Source of the DNA: Sporosarcina luteola
GTDB lineage: Bacteria; Bacillota; Bacilli; Bacillales_A; Planococcaceae
Reading direction: 5' to 3'
DNA length: 64,000 bases
Assembly: GCA_014204635.1 (NCBI GenBank)
Contig: JACHLS010000002.1
Location: 62,001-126,000 of the forward strand
The notes beneath the pieces were generated by a model. That model saw nothing but the letters and a program-made list of their open reading frames with translations. It ran no database searches and had not been told where the DNA came from. Shown in pieces: positions 33,482-43,270 of the stretch. A program made the position numbers and the translations under genes. Each line of letters starts with the position of its first letter. The stretch's first letter is position 1.

Positions 33482-34924
33482 ATGGAAACGACCATTCAAA
33501 GTAAACCAATGTTTTTGGCAGGCCGATGGGTGCAGAAAAAAGAAAGCATCGAAGTGTTCGACCCCCAGGATGGCTCGCTCATAAGCAGTGTGCCAGCCGC
33601 AACTGAGGATGATGTGTTGCTGGCGATTGAAGAGGCAAAGGAAGGGGCAAAACGGTCTGCCTCTTTACCCGTCCATGCCAGGATGCGAATCCTGAATGAA
33701 GCAGCCCGCTATATAGAAGAACATTTCGACTTATATGCGGAAACGATCGCTTCTGAAGGCAGCAAGACAATCAAGGAGGCAGTTTCGGAAGTCATGCGCT
33801 GTATTCAGACTTTGCGTTTAAGTGCTGAGGAAGCAAGACGCATTCAAGGGGAGACCATTCCTTTCGATCAATCCGAAACCGGGGAAGGAAGGGTTGGCTA
33901 TTATTACCGTTTCCCGATTGGAATCATTACCGCTATCACGCCTTTCAACGATCCTTTGAATCTCGTTGCCCACAAAGTCGGCCCCGCTATCGCTTCAGGC
34001 AATGCCATCATCGTCAAGCCGGCAACAGCCACTCCATTAAGCGCCTTGTTGCTGGCAGAAGCGTTCGAGCAAGCAGGGTTGCCGCCGAAAGTCCTGTCTG
34101 TCATCACAGGAAAAGGTGGCATCATTGGGGATGTATTAGTCACTCATCCTGCTATCCGAATGGTTTCTTTCACTGGTGGACTCGAGACCGGTGAGCGGAT
34201 TGCAAAGAAAGCCGGCTTAAAGAAGATAAGCATGGAGCTCGGTTCCAATTCCCCGGTCATCGTGCTAAAAGATGCCGACATAGCAGCCGCAGTAGACGCG
34301 ACCGTGTCGGGAGCTTTTTGTGCGGCAGGGCAAAATTGTCTGGGAGTCCAGCGGATCTATATTGAAAAGGACATATATGAGGAATTCCAAATGCGTTTTG
34401 TTGAAAAAGCGGGACGGTATGTGATGGGGGACAAACAATCACTAGGTACTGATATGGGCCCTTTAATTAATGAACGAGAGGCAGAACGGGTTCAACATTG
34501 GGTAGAGGAGGCCATTGCCAAAGGAGCTGAACTTCTTACAGGCGGCGAAAGGTTTGGAGCATTTTACAAACCGACAGTCCTTTCGAAAGTTCCTTCTGAT
34601 TGCAAAGTTGCCGTACAAGAAATCTTCGGTCCCGTTGTCCTTTTATATGAGGTAGCAAATTTGGAGGAGGCGATTGATCAAGCGAATCATGTACCGTACG
34701 GCTTACAGGCAGGCATCTTTACTCAAAATGTAGAAAGCGCTTTCAAAGCGACTCGTGAGCTGCAGGTCGGCGGAATTATGATCAATGACAGCAGTGATTA
34801 CCGAATCGACGGGATGCCGTTTGGCGGTGTGAAAGGTTCTGGACTCGGAAGAGAAGGCGTAAAGTTCGCAATCCAAGAAATGACGGAACCGAAAGTGGTC
34901 AGTTTTAATTTGCTTCAGCACTAG
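33482..34924 (+). CDS. doeC: Aldehyde dehydrogenase, probable aspartate-semialdehyde dehydrogenase (DoeC role)
   Basis: 480-residue NAD(P)-dependent aldehyde dehydrogenase. The cofactor-binding and active-site blocks are complete: TPFNDPLNLVAHKVGPA, FTGGLETGERIAKKAG, catalytic Glu in MELGSNSP and catalytic Cys in AAGQNCLGVQ, then EIFGPVV. In the ectoine pathway DoeC oxidises aspartate-semialdehyde, formed by transamination of diaminobutyrate, to aspartate. That specific role is inferred from operon context. GAGGAG precedes the ATG; 27 bp separate it from the deacetylase gene. Confidence 0.88.
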   Translation: METTIQSKPMFLAGRWVQKKESIEVFDPQDGSLISSVPAATEDDVLLAIEEAKEGAKRSASLPVHARMRILNEAARYIEEHFDLYAETIASEGSKTIKEAVSEVMRCIQTLRLSAEEARRIQGETIPFDQSETGEGRVGYYYRFPIGIITAITPFNDPLNLVAHKVGPAIASGNAIIVKPATATPLSALLLAEAFEQAGLPPKVLSVITGKGGIIGDVLVTHPAIRMVSFTGGLETGERIAKKAGLKKISMELGSNSPVIVLKDADIAAAVDATVSGAFCAAGQNCLGVQRIYIEKDIYEEFQMRFVEKAGRYVMGDKQSLGTDMGPLINEREAERVQHWVEEAIAKGAELLTGGERFGAFYKPTVLSKVPSDCKVAVQEIFGPVVLLYEVANLEEAIDQANHVPYGLQAGIFTQNVESAFKATRELQVGGIMINDSSDYRIDGMPFGGVKGSGLGREGVKFAIQEMTEPKVVSFNLLQH

Positions 34925-34978
34925 TAGTAGCAGAAATCTCACTGTTTTAGTTCAAAATACTAAAAAGGAGAACCACAA

Positions 34979-36562
34979 ATGGATAAAAGTTCGAGGATGA
35001 TGAATAGTGTTTTCTGGGTGTCCGCCATTGTCATTGTCGCAATGGTGTTATGGGGTGCCTTTGATGCTGCGGGGATGTCGCGATGGGCAGATCAAGCCTA
35101 TACCTTCGTGACAGAGGCGTTTGGCTGGTTTTACCTTCTTTCAGTGCTAGCGATCGTATTATTTTGCGCATGGCTCGCTGTCAGCAGATACGGCAAGGTC
35201 AAATTGGGCCGGGACGACGAAAAGCCGAAGTACTCCTATTTTGCCTGGATCGGCATGCTCTTCAGCTGCGGATTCGGGGCGGGGCTCGTATTTTGGGGGA
35301 TCGCTGAGCCGATGACACACTTTGCAACCTCCCCGACAGGCTCGGATGTGATGACGTCTGAAGCAGGGCGGCGTGCGATGCAATACTCCTTCTTTAATTG
35401 GGGCATTCACCAATGGTCGGTATTTACCATTGTCGGATTGGCGTTGGCCTATATCCAGTTCCGCAAAAGGGAAACAGGGATGATCAGTGATACGTTGAAT
35501 CCTCTGATCGGCAAGGAAAAAAAGAAAACATTGCGAAAAACTATTAACATTTTAGCAGTCATCACGACTGTGCTAGGGGTGGCTACGTCTTTAGGAATGG
35601 GCATTTTACAAATCAATGGCGGATTGAATCATGTGTTTGCCGTACCTCAGAACAGCTTGTCCCTCTTTTTCATCACCCTGGCGCTTCTTGTGCTCTATCT
35701 CATATCTGCCTTAACGGGGTTGGATAAAGGAATTAAATTCCTCAGTATATTGAACATGAGTTTAGCTATCGGTATGATCCTCGTGGTGTTAATCCTTGGC
35801 CCAACACAATTCATCTTTGAAGCATTCGTCCTAGGGGTTGGCGATTACATCCAGAACTTTTTTGGCATGAGCCTTGGCTTATCTCCTTATGACGGCAACA
35901 CATGGTCGAAAGCATGGACCGTCAATTATTGGGCATGGGTCATTGCGTGGTCGCCATTTGTCGGTGCGTTCATTGCCCGAATTTCAAGAGGGCGGACGAT
36001 CCGGGAATTTGTCTTTGGGGTATTGATCGTTCCCCCGCTCATCGCAATCATTTGGATTGGAGTGTTTGGAGGGACGGCCCTCCATATGGATCTCTTCCAA
36101 GGGGCGAATATCGCAGGAGCCGTCCAAAACGATGTGACGAGCGCTTTATTCGCTACTTTTGCAAATTTCCCGATGAGCTCCTTGTTATCGGTTATCTTTT
36201 TGGTATTAATTGTAACATTCTTGGTGACATCTGCGGATTCCGCAGCCTTTGTCCTCGGCATGATGACATCAGGCGGCGATCCGAATCCGAGTAATTTATT
36301 GAAAGCGACATGGGGGATTCTAATGGCAGCCATTGTCGTCGTGCTCATCAATAGCAGCGGGTTGGCGGGACTGCAAACCGCCTCGTTGGTGGCCGCTTTG
36401 CCATTCACCGTCATCTTGTTGCTCATGGGAGTGGCTCTGCTAAAAATGCTGCGATCCGACGAAGGAGCTGTTGTTGCATCAGAAGAGACAGAGGCAGCCA
36501 AGGAAGAAGAGTTGACGTATGAACGAGCCCCGATCCGGGCACTTACAACTCAGAAAAAATAA
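34979..36562 (+). CDS. BCCT-family osmolyte transporter
   Basis: 527-residue betaine/carnitine/choline-type carrier with twelve predicted helices. The BCCT core is clear: GMLFSCGFGAGLVFWGIAEP, the Gly-rich helix SLGMGILQINGG and the signature TVNYWAWVIAWSPFVGAFIARISRGRTIREF. The short acidic C-terminus (EETEAAKEEE) could sense osmolarity. AAAAGGAG precedes the ATG. Located within the ectoine catabolic operon, it most likely imports ectoine or hydroxyectoine, as does EctT/OpuD, but for consumption. Substrate choice cannot be read from sequence alone. Confidence 0.9.
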   Translation: MDKSSRMMNSVFWVSAIVIVAMVLWGAFDAAGMSRWADQAYTFVTEAFGWFYLLSVLAIVLFCAWLAVSRYGKVKLGRDDEKPKYSYFAWIGMLFSCGFGAGLVFWGIAEPMTHFATSPTGSDVMTSEAGRRAMQYSFFNWGIHQWSVFTIVGLALAYIQFRKRETGMISDTLNPLIGKEKKKTLRKTINILAVITTVLGVATSLGMGILQINGGLNHVFAVPQNSLSLFFITLALLVLYLISALTGLDKGIKFLSILNMSLAIGMILVVLILGPTQFIFEAFVLGVGDYIQNFFGMSLGLSPYDGNTWSKAWTVNYWAWVIAWSPFVGAFIARISRGRTIREFVFGVLIVPPLIAIIWIGVFGGTALHMDLFQGANIAGAVQNDVTSALFATFANFPMSSLLSVIFLVLIVTFLVTSADSAAFVLGMMTSGGDPNPSNLLKATWGILMAAIVVVLINSSGLAGLQTASLVAALPFTVILLLMGVALLKMLRSDEGAVVASEETEAAKEEELTYERAPIRALTTQKK

Positions 36563-36576
36563 AATTCGGAGGGATT

Positions 36577-37914
36577 ATGATGATCTTGCAAACGACTGAA
36601 AATAGGGAAGCGTATTATAACGAATTGGCGGAGAAGGATAAAAAGCATTTCATTCATCCGACAACGTCATTTACTCAGCATCAGGAACAAGGGCCGCGAT
36701 TCATTTTTACGGAAGGCAACGGCATCTATTTGAAAGACGTGCGTGGCAAGACGGTCATAGATGGGCTATCCTCCCTTTGGAATGTCAATATCGGACACGG
36801 CAGGGAAGAGCTTGGCGAGGCCGCTGCCAAGCAGATGAAAAAGCTGGCGTTCAGCTCCACATTTGCTACCAACAGCCACGAGCCGGTCATTGAACTGGCT
36901 GAGCTGGTCGCAAGTATGGCGCCGGGTGATCTTAGTGCGACATTCTTTACTTCGGGCGGCTCAGAAGCCAACGATACCGCTTTTAAAACGGTCCGGTATT
37001 ATTGGCAATTAAAAGGGAAGCCAGGCAAGAAAAAAATCATTTCGAGGAAGAAGTCGTATCATGGGGTTTCTGTGGGGGCATCCAGCGCTACAGGATTGCT
37101 GGGGTTCAGAGATTTCCCTTCGTTGGCACCCGATTTCTTGTATGTCGATACTTCGGTAGAAGCATTGAAGGAATTGATTGAAACAGAAGGTGCTGACACG
37201 ATTGCCGCCTTTATCTCGGAGCCGATCCAAGGTTCAGGAGGGGTGAATCCTCCACCGGAAGGCTATTTCAAAGAAATTCGGGCACTATGCGATGCCAATG
37301 ATATTTTATTCATCGCAGATGAGGTCATTACTGGTTTTGGAAGGACAGGTAAGACATTCGGCATGGAGCATTTTGATGTCGTGCCGGATGTCATGGTCAT
37401 CGCCAAAGGAATCACGAGCGGCTATGCCCCTCTTGGAGGGATGGTGCTGTCAGAAAGGCTGCGTTCCGAACTGGTCAGTTTGTCGGATGGGATTTTCATG
37501 CATGGCTACACGTACAGCGGACATCCGATGTGCTGTGCTGTTGCACTCGAAAACTTGCGGATTCTTAAGGAAGAACAGCTTTATGAAAACGTGCGCCAAA
37601 TGGGTGAAGAGTTTCAAAAAGGGTTCGCTTGGCTGCAAGACCGGCACGAAGTCGTAGGAAAGGCGCGAGGCATTGGCTTACTGGGTGCGATTGAAATAAT
37701 GAAGGACAAAGAAACCAAAACACGGTTCGATGAGCCAGTGTCTGTAAAAGTAATTGAAGAAGCATTGAATCATGGGCTTCTCGGCAGAAGCATTATTTAT
37801 GAAGGTCAAGACACGCTCGCGTTCGCTCCACCATTCTGCATCACCAAGGAAGAAGTGGAAAAGATCATCTCCATTATCGACGAATCGTTGACCACTGTAT
37901 TGAAAAAACTGTAG
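36577..37914 (+). CDS. doeD: Class III aminotransferase, probable DoeD role
   Basis: 445-residue PLP-dependent transaminase of the omega-amino-acid group. Visible blocks are GLSSLWNVNIGHGREEL, TSGGSEANDTAFK, SYHGVSVGA, EPIQGSGGVNPPPEGYF, the PLP-contact LFIADEVITGFGRTG and the PLP lysine in VMVIAKGITSGYAPLGG. In ectoine degradation DoeD transaminates 2,4-diaminobutyrate to aspartate-semialdehyde. Two adjacent ATGs (36577, 36580) follow GGAGGG. Last gene of the operon, followed by a perfect terminator. Generic class III aminotransferases (beta-alanine or putrescine) are the alternative. Confidence 0.85.
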   Translation: MMILQTTENREAYYNELAEKDKKHFIHPTTSFTQHQEQGPRFIFTEGNGIYLKDVRGKTVIDGLSSLWNVNIGHGREELGEAAAKQMKKLAFSSTFATNSHEPVIELAELVASMAPGDLSATFFTSGGSEANDTAFKTVRYYWQLKGKPGKKKIISRKKSYHGVSVGASSATGLLGFRDFPSLAPDFLYVDTSVEALKELIETEGADTIAAFISEPIQGSGGVNPPPEGYFKEIRALCDANDILFIADEVITGFGRTGKTFGMEHFDVVPDVMVIAKGITSGYAPLGGMVLSERLRSELVSLSDGIFMHGYTYSGHPMCCAVALENLRILKEEQLYENVRQMGEEFQKGFAWLQDRHEVVGKARGIGLLGAIEIMKDKETKTRFDEPVSVKVIEEALNHGLLGRSIIYEGQDTLAFAPPFCITKEEVEKIISIIDESLTTVLKKL

Positions 37915-37943
37915 AACTACCTTACAGCTGCGATATACATTTG

Positions 37944-37991
37944 ATCAGGCTTTCTGTACACCTTGAATTCATGGTGTACAGAAAGCCTGAT
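37944..37991 (+). terminator. Terminator of the ectoine catabolic operon
   Basis: 19-bp perfect arms (ATCAGGCTTTCTGTACACC and its complement, 37944-37962 and 37973-37991) with a 10-base loop, then TTTTTC. Confidence 0.93.
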
Positions 37992-38151
37992 TTTTCTATT
38001 CGCGGTACAACTTAGAACCCCTAGATGACATGTTTGAATGTCAAACACAAAATAGAGTAGAACATAGAAAAACAAAAAAAATATATCCTTGATACTCTAC
38101 CTGCGTCACCTTTTATACTTCTATGTAACAAAAGAGAAGCTAGGTGAAACT

Positions 38152-38238
38152 ATGATTAAACCAGTAAAAAAGGAACTTCTTTCAGTACAAGGATTGCTTG
38201 TCATCTCACTTTTCTCTGATGCAAGTCCTCCCCCTTAA
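38152..38238 (+). CDS. Possible 28-residue peptide gene
   Basis: ATG frame of 28 codons with AGGTG 5 bp upstream: basic start (MIKPVKKELL), hydrophobic middle (GLLVISLF) and a DASPPP end. It lies alone in the 302-bp gap before the small multidrug export gene. It looks like a short exported or membrane-inserted peptide, but I recognise no family. Nothing else is seen in 37992-38293. Confidence 0.3.
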   Translation: MIKPVKKELLSVQGLLVISLFSDASPPP

Positions 38239-38293
38239 ATAAAAAAGAAACAACAGCTTTAATCATCAAAAGATCATTTAGGGAGGGAATATC

Positions 38294-38785
38294 TTGATTG
38301 AAGAAATTTTTCATAAGGTGGAAGACATTGATGCGATATATCAATACGCAGCAATATTTATAATTGGATTTTTGCCTTTTTTGGAGGCTTTCGTGGCCGT
38401 ACCTATTGGCGTACTATTAGAACTTCCTTTTATTCTTGTCGTTTTAATCGGCATTATCGCTAATTGGCTGTCTGTTATGGTTGTCATTATGTTTTCTTCC
38501 TTCATCACGACTTTGTTTTCCAGGAAGGATCAGAATAGCTCTGATCATTTTATAGCTAGACGTTTTCAAAGAGCAAAGAAATATTTCAATAAATTTGGAG
38601 TTCCAGGTATCTCACTTTTGGGTCCGATCATAGGAACAAACCATATTGGTGCATTGGTTTGTCTATTTGCAAAAGCCAATAAAAAGAATATTATACTTTG
38701 GCAAACAGTCAGTATCGTTATTTGGGGTGTCGGTACTGGAGTGCTTTTACTGTATGGCGTGGACATCTTCCATAATCTAAGGTGA
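38294..38785 (+). CDS. Small multi-drug export family protein
   Basis: 163-residue membrane protein of the Sm_multidrug_ex family. Four hydrophobic segments are visible (about 18-36, 42-68, 103-125 and 135-155), with the conserved PFLEAFVAVPIGV and FGVPGISLLGPIIGTNHIGALVC loops. TTG start at 38294 follows GGGAGG. The family name is historic; transport of drugs has not been shown for most members. It stands alone. Confidence 0.85.
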   Translation: MIEEIFHKVEDIDAIYQYAAIFIIGFLPFLEAFVAVPIGVLLELPFILVVLIGIIANWLSVMVVIMFSSFITTLFSRKDQNSSDHFIARRFQRAKKYFNKFGVPGISLLGPIIGTNHIGALVCLFAKANKKNIILWQTVSIVIWGVGTGVLLLYGVDIFHNLR

Positions 38786-38963
38786 TGTTTAGGAGAGTGT
38801 TTTTATTCTATAGGGTCCTTCCATAACGACTAGGTGTGAGCCAAACGAAATCGGTCTCTTGTGGAAGTTCTTTTAGGTTTTTTCATGTGTATGGATTCGT
38901 CATGCTCGAAATGGGTATCCCTGTAATGGAGCTTACTGCAGGATAACGAAGGGAGTTGGCAGC

Positions 38964-39860
38964 ATGAATTTTAACAACATTACAGTCGCAGGCAGCGGGG
39001 TATTGGGCAGTCAAATCGCATTCCAAACCGCATTCAAAGGATTCACGGTGAATGTATATGACATGAATGAGGAAGCACTCGGAAAAGCGAAAGAGCGGAT
39101 TAGCCATTTGAAGGCGTATTATCAGAAAGATTTAGGCGTGTCGGACGACCAGTTTGATGAGGGGTTTAAACGGTTGTCGTTTTTCAGTGATCTCGGTGAG
39201 GCGGTGAAAGAGGCAGACTTGGTCATTGAGGCGATTCCAGAAGTGGCGGACATCAAAACTGCGTTCTATCAAGAGCTCGGCAAAGTCGCTCCGGAAAAAA
39301 CGATATTTGCTACGAACTCTTCCACGTTGCTGCCGAGTCAGTTCGCCGAGGCGACGGGGCGTCCGTCTAAGTTTCTGGCGTTGCATTTTGCAAATGAAAT
39401 CTGGAAGAACAATACGGCGGAAGTGATGAAACATCCGGGAACAGACCCGGCTGTTTTTGACAGTGTCATTGATTTTGCAAAAGCAATCGGCATGGTCGCT
39501 TTGCCTCTGCAAAAAGAGCAGCCCGGGTATATCTTAAATTCTTTGCTCGTTCCCTTTTTAGACGCAGCGGAAATGCTCCTGATTAAAGAAGTAGCGGACG
39601 TGCAGACAATCGACAAGACATGGATGATCGCTACAGGAGCGCCGATGGGTCCGTTCGCCATCCTCGATGTTGTGGGGATCAAGACAGCTTACCATATCGT
39701 GAAGACAAAAGCGGAAGCGACCGGTCAAGAGGAATTGACGAAACTGGCAGATCTGCTAAAAACCGAGTATCTCGATAAAGGTAAGTTGGGCCGTGAAACC
39801 GGGGAAGGGTTTTATAAGTATCCAGATCCTGCATTTATGGATCAGGATTTTTTGAAATAA
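38964..39860 (+). CDS. 3-hydroxyacyl-CoA dehydrogenase family protein
   Basis: 298-residue NAD-dependent oxidoreductase. The Rossmann N-terminus GSGVLGSQIAFQTAFKG is followed by DLVIEAIPE, the ATNSSTLLPSQFA block and the C-terminal domain. The usual catalytic stretch HFFNP is LHFANEIWKNN here: the His is retained, but the Asn-Pro is changed, so the substrate may differ from 3-hydroxybutyryl-CoA. AAGGGAG precedes the ATG. It ends in a bidirectional terminator. Confidence 0.88.
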   Translation: MNFNNITVAGSGVLGSQIAFQTAFKGFTVNVYDMNEEALGKAKERISHLKAYYQKDLGVSDDQFDEGFKRLSFFSDLGEAVKEADLVIEAIPEVADIKTAFYQELGKVAPEKTIFATNSSTLLPSQFAEATGRPSKFLALHFANEIWKNNTAEVMKHPGTDPAVFDSVIDFAKAIGMVALPLQKEQPGYILNSLLVPFLDAAEMLLIKEVADVQTIDKTWMIATGAPMGPFAILDVVGIKTAYHIVKTKAEATGQEELTKLADLLKTEYLDKGKLGRETGEGFYKYPDPAFMDQDFLK

Positions 39861-39935
39861 ACCGCAAGAGCGTAACTTTTGAAGATCTGGCTACATGAAA
39901 TATAATTTTTGTGGTGAACGGATGGTTCACTTATT

Positions 39936-39978
39936 AAAAAAGTGATGAGGCAGTTATACATATCCTCATCACTTTTTC
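39936..39978. terminator. Bidirectional terminator
   Basis: Stem AAAGTGATGAGG / CCTCATCACTTT (39939-39950, 39964-39975) with A and T runs on the two sides, between convergent genes. Confidence 0.88.
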
Positions 39979-40714
39979 ATTTGATTGGCCTCAGTTGATG
40001 ATCCAGCGTTACATGTCTCCAAAACTGCTTTGTGCCTTCATCTTTCACAACGACTCCCAGTTTGGCAAGTTCACTGCGCATCACATTTGCTTCTTCCCCT
40101 TCATCATTCTTTTTAGCAATTTCTCTAGCCTTCAGCAATGCATGGACATGGTCGGGGAGGTGTTGAGAAGCCGGCTGCCATAATGTAAAGAGATGACTAT
40201 ATAGATCATCGGTACGAAAGGGATACCCGTGTTGTTTGAATGCAACCTTCAACGTCTCCGGTTTACTATCGTAGGATTTCCTTAATAATTCGTGACCTGA
40301 ACACCCGACAATCACCAATTCATCATGATCGTAATAGATATCTCGGATTTCATCTTGAAGCAACTCGATCGTAATTACATCATTTGCTATTTTAATATTG
40401 TCGTTAGTGATAGAAATGGCAGGGCTTTCTCGCAAAAGCAACTTGGCTCCATATAAACCGCCGACAAGACCCACAATGGAAAACAATACATTAGACCATT
40501 CACCTAAATGTAATTGGAACAATTCAACAAATTTATTGATAAACGTGAGACGTTCTTGAAAAGGGATGCGATCTTTAGTCATTAACCAAGACAGGATCCT
40601 TGAGAAAAAATAGCCTAGAGCAACACCAAAAATTGAAAAGGCAATAAGCCATGCCCATTTTTCGAATCGACTAACAGCTATGATTGTTTTTTCAGGTTTC
40701 GTATTGGCACTCAA
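39977..40714 (-). CDS. YqeB-like membrane protein
   Basis: 245-residue protein with two N-terminal helices (about residues 19-44 and 72-93) and a C-terminal cytoplasmic part (about 95-245) that begins with SPAISITNDNIKIANDVITIELLQDEIRDIYYDHDELVIVG and ends in a charged helix. The layout resembles B. subtilis YqeB, whose function is not known. Its start region is followed upstream by a 160-bp gap without clear features. Confidence 0.7.
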   Translation of the reverse strand: MSANTKPEKTIIAVSRFEKWAWLIAFSIFGVALGYFFSRILSWLMTKDRIPFQERLTFINKFVELFQLHLGEWSNVLFSIVGLVGGLYGAKLLLRESPAISITNDNIKIANDVITIELLQDEIRDIYYDHDELVIVGCSGHELLRKSYDSKPETLKVAFKQHGYPFRTDDLYSHLFTLWQPASQHLPDHVHALLKAREIAKKNDEGEEANVMRSELAKLGVVVKDEGTKQFWRHVTLDHQLRPIK

Positions 40715-40876
40715 TAAGTTGCCTCCTTTATCAATGGTTTACTCAATTATGGGAGTGTTGAAACTATTCCTAATACTTATGAAGCACACTATTCGCTCCC
40801 GCTATGGCACAGCTCCACTCTCCCTGGCCACTGTGCTTCTCAAACGAATTGATGGAAAAACCGCCAACTGTTTACC

Positions 40877-41074
40877 TTACATATCTCTATTCAAAAAAGA
40901 ATAAATCGCTAGTATAAGCGTAATAAGAGGAAGAGCAAACCATAATGTACCTATCTCAAAAATGTATTTGAACTCAGGTATAAATACTAGGTATTTAGAG
41001 ATGAAAATAATCATGAAAAAAGAGCTAACTAACAAGATAGACTCAGGAGTATTTATAACTTTCTTTTTTCCCAT
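40877..41074 (-). CDS. Small membrane protein, unknown
   Basis: 65-residue protein (MGKKKVINTP...FLNRDM) with two hydrophobic helices (about 13-30 and 43-59). A strong GGAGG lies 9 bp before the ATG at 41074, which argues for a real gene; the longer in-frame reading to 41314 lacks such a site and is rejected. I recognise no family. Confidence 0.6.
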   Translation of the reverse strand: MGKKKVINTPESILLVSSFFMIIFISKYLVFIPEFKYIFEIGTLWFALPLITLILAIYSFLNRDM

Positions 41075-41305
41075 TTTTAAAAACCTCCATTTTATAATTC
41101 CTGCTATTACCATATACGAGGCACTGATAAAAAAGTTTCGAATACCTGTGATACTAGTTCCATTCTGTATTCTGACATCTGTTGTGGTCGCAGGTGGGAA
41201 AGAGAATGTGTATTTTATCAGAAAGAAATTGACCCAGATTAGGGGATTTGCCATGTTGAACATTCCTTCATACATATATAGGAAATTCATTCTAAGTACA
41301 ATGAC

Positions 41306-41341
41306 AACAGCCACAATCCGTCAAGATGGATTGTGGCTGTT
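41306..41341 (-). terminator. Terminator of the chemoreceptor gene
   Basis: Perfect 14-bp arms AACAGCCACAATCC / GGATTGTGGCTGTT with an 8-base loop directly after the stop codon; the U-tract is modest. Confidence 0.75.
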
Positions 41342-41346
41342 ATTTC

Positions 41347-43032
41347 TTATACTCTAAATTCCTGTATTACTTGCTGCAAACTCAACGCTTGCTCGCTCAA
41401 ATCTTGTGCAACAGTGTTGATTTCCTCAATGGTTGCCATTTGTTCCTGGACAGCAGCCGAGTTTTGGGACGTCTTTCCGGATGCTTCGCTGGAATGTGTC
41501 GCGATTTCCTGGATGGAAGCGGCGACTTCCTCGGCACCTGCCGAGATTTCTTCGGTTGCTGTGGAAATGTCTTTGATTTGCTCGCCCATCGTTTGGACGG
41601 CTTGGACAATGGAAAGGAAGGCATTGCCGGCTCCTTCAATAACATGAACTCCTTCTTCCACATTTTTCAAGCTGATGGCTACTGCTTGTTCCACCTGTTT
41701 TGTATCTGTTTGGATTTCTGTCGTCAAGCCTACAATTTGATTGGCTGATTGTTTGGATTGCTCTGCCAGCTTCCGGACTTCATCGGCCACGACAGCAAAT
41801 CCTTTGCCATGCTCACCAGCACGGGCTGCCTCAATGGCAGCATTTAAAGCCAGCAGGTTTGTCTGTTCGGTGATATCCGTAATGACGTGAATGATATTCT
41901 CGATTTCCGCAGTTTGTCTGCTTAGTCGGGCAATCAATTCACTTGTTGCATGCGAAGAATCGTATATAATATCCATTTGATCTTTTGCCTGTTTCACAGC
42001 CGCGCCGCTTTCGACGGCCAATGTTTCAGTAGTCGTTGCACTGTCATTCAGCTGTTGGGCGGATTCAGCGATGCGTTGGACACCCAATGCGGTTTCTTCC
42101 ATGGCCAGAGAACTTTCTCGAGCAGAAGCGGCTGATGTTTGTGCGCCCGCGGCAATCAATTCCATGTTTTCCCCCACGTCTTGCGAGGCCCGGGTCACTT
42201 CTTGCGTGCTGGCGGATAATTCCTCTGCCGTCGCGCTGACATGTGCGGCATTATCAGTGATACTGCCGATCAACCTGCGGAGATTCGCTTTCATTGTATT
42301 GAAGGAATGAGCCAAATCACGAATTTCATCTTTTGATTTCACATTGATATCTTCTTGTGTCAAATCACCGTCTGCAATAATAGCTGCGCCTGCAACAAGC
42401 TCTCCAATCGGTTTTGCGATGGACCGCTTGATGGTAAATGCAATGAGCAAGGCCAAAATAATGTCAACAATCGTGGAGATGATCAATCCCTCTTTTGCGA
42501 CAGTTGCTTTCTCAGTGATCAACGCCCGGTTTTTTTCCAAAAGATCGTTTTGGAAAACAACAATTTCTTCTGCAGCATGCTGGATGTTGACAGTTGCCGT
42601 CTGGCCGCTCGTGTTCATGACGCGTTCGGCACCGTTGCGGTTGCCTTGTTTTATGTAATTGATAACTTGATTGGACACATCATCGAACTGAGCAATGGAA
42701 TTGCCTGTTCTCTCAAGCACTTCTTTCATTTCTTCGGTTGTAGCATATGTAGATAATTCCTCATATGTGTTTTGCAACGATTGCTTGGCTGCTTCGTAGC
42801 GGGATAATGCGGCACCGGTGCCAGTTGTAATATATTCCCGGAGATGCATTCCTTGAAATGCGGTATCCTTTTGAATGTTTTCGGCCAGTTGTACTTGTTT
42901 GACTTGTTGGTCGAACATGTTTTCATATTTCGCAGTAATGGACAGCATTTGAACAATGCTGTAGCCAGCGAACATTAACAGCACACCTAGCATGATGGCA
43001 AATCCACCATAAATCTTTTTGCCTATCGACAT
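41347..43032 (-). CDS. Methyl-accepting chemotaxis protein
   Basis: 561-residue transmembrane chemoreceptor. Helix 1 (about 8-30), a four-helix-bundle ligand domain of about 155 residues, helix 2 (about 186-208), HAMP (about 209-262), then the signalling domain with the hairpin tip [57 protein letters not shown] precedes the ATG. The attractant is unknown. A sigma-D promoter was looked for but not found. Confidence 0.93.
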   Translation of the reverse strand: MSIGKKIYGGFAIMLGVLLMFAGYSIVQMLSITAKYENMFDQQVKQVQLAENIQKDTAFQGMHLREYITTGTGAALSRYEAAKQSLQNTYEELSTYATTEEMKEVLERTGNSIAQFDDVSNQVINYIKQGNRNGAERVMNTSGQTATVNIQHAAEEIVVFQNDLLEKNRALITEKATVAKEGLIISTIVDIILALLIAFTIKRSIAKPIGELVAGAAIIADGDLTQEDINVKSKDEIRDLAHSFNTMKANLRRLIGSITDNAAHVSATAEELSASTQEVTRASQDVGENMELIAAGAQTSAASARESSLAMEETALGVQRIAESAQQLNDSATTTETLAVESGAAVKQAKDQMDIIYDSSHATSELIARLSRQTAEIENIIHVITDITEQTNLLALNAAIEAARAGEHGKGFAVVADEVRKLAEQSKQSANQIVGLTTEIQTDTKQVEQAVAISLKNVEEGVHVIEGAGNAFLSIVQAVQTMGEQIKDISTATEEISAGAEEVAASIQEIATHSSEASGKTSQNSAAVQEQMATIEEINTVAQDLSEQALSLQQVIQEFRV

Positions 43033-43230
43033 GATGTTGCTCCTCTCAAAATATGTTTCTCTAATGCAAGCGTAACCTAATCTAAATTCATTGTAAACAT
43101 CAAATTTGTGAGTAAAGTCGTAATGGAAGTTTTGTTATTTAGGTTAAATGGTTCACTTACATAAAATGCATTTGGGTAAAAGTGTATGGGTCTATATATA
43201 TGGCAGACCAGGAAAAGCTGCAACCAAAAA

Positions 43231-43264
43231 GCCGGACAGAAGGAAACGGGTTTCCTTGTCCGGC
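43231..43264 (-). terminator. Terminator of the TPP enzyme/CMD operon
   Basis: Stem of GCCGGACAgaAGGAAAC with its imperfect complement ending CCTTGTCCGGC; minus-strand readout ends in TTTTTGG. The gap 43033-43230 has no other clear feature. Confidence 0.8.
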
Positions 43265-43270
43265 AAAACA

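Noticed and set aside
41075..41314. 80-codon N-terminal extension of the small membrane protein at 40877-41074
   Set aside because: No ribosome site, and the internal ATG at 41074 has GGAGG at ideal spacing.
43033..43230. Sigma-D promoter for the chemoreceptor gene
   Set aside because: No TAAA plus GCCGATAT pair at the required spacing could be found upstream.
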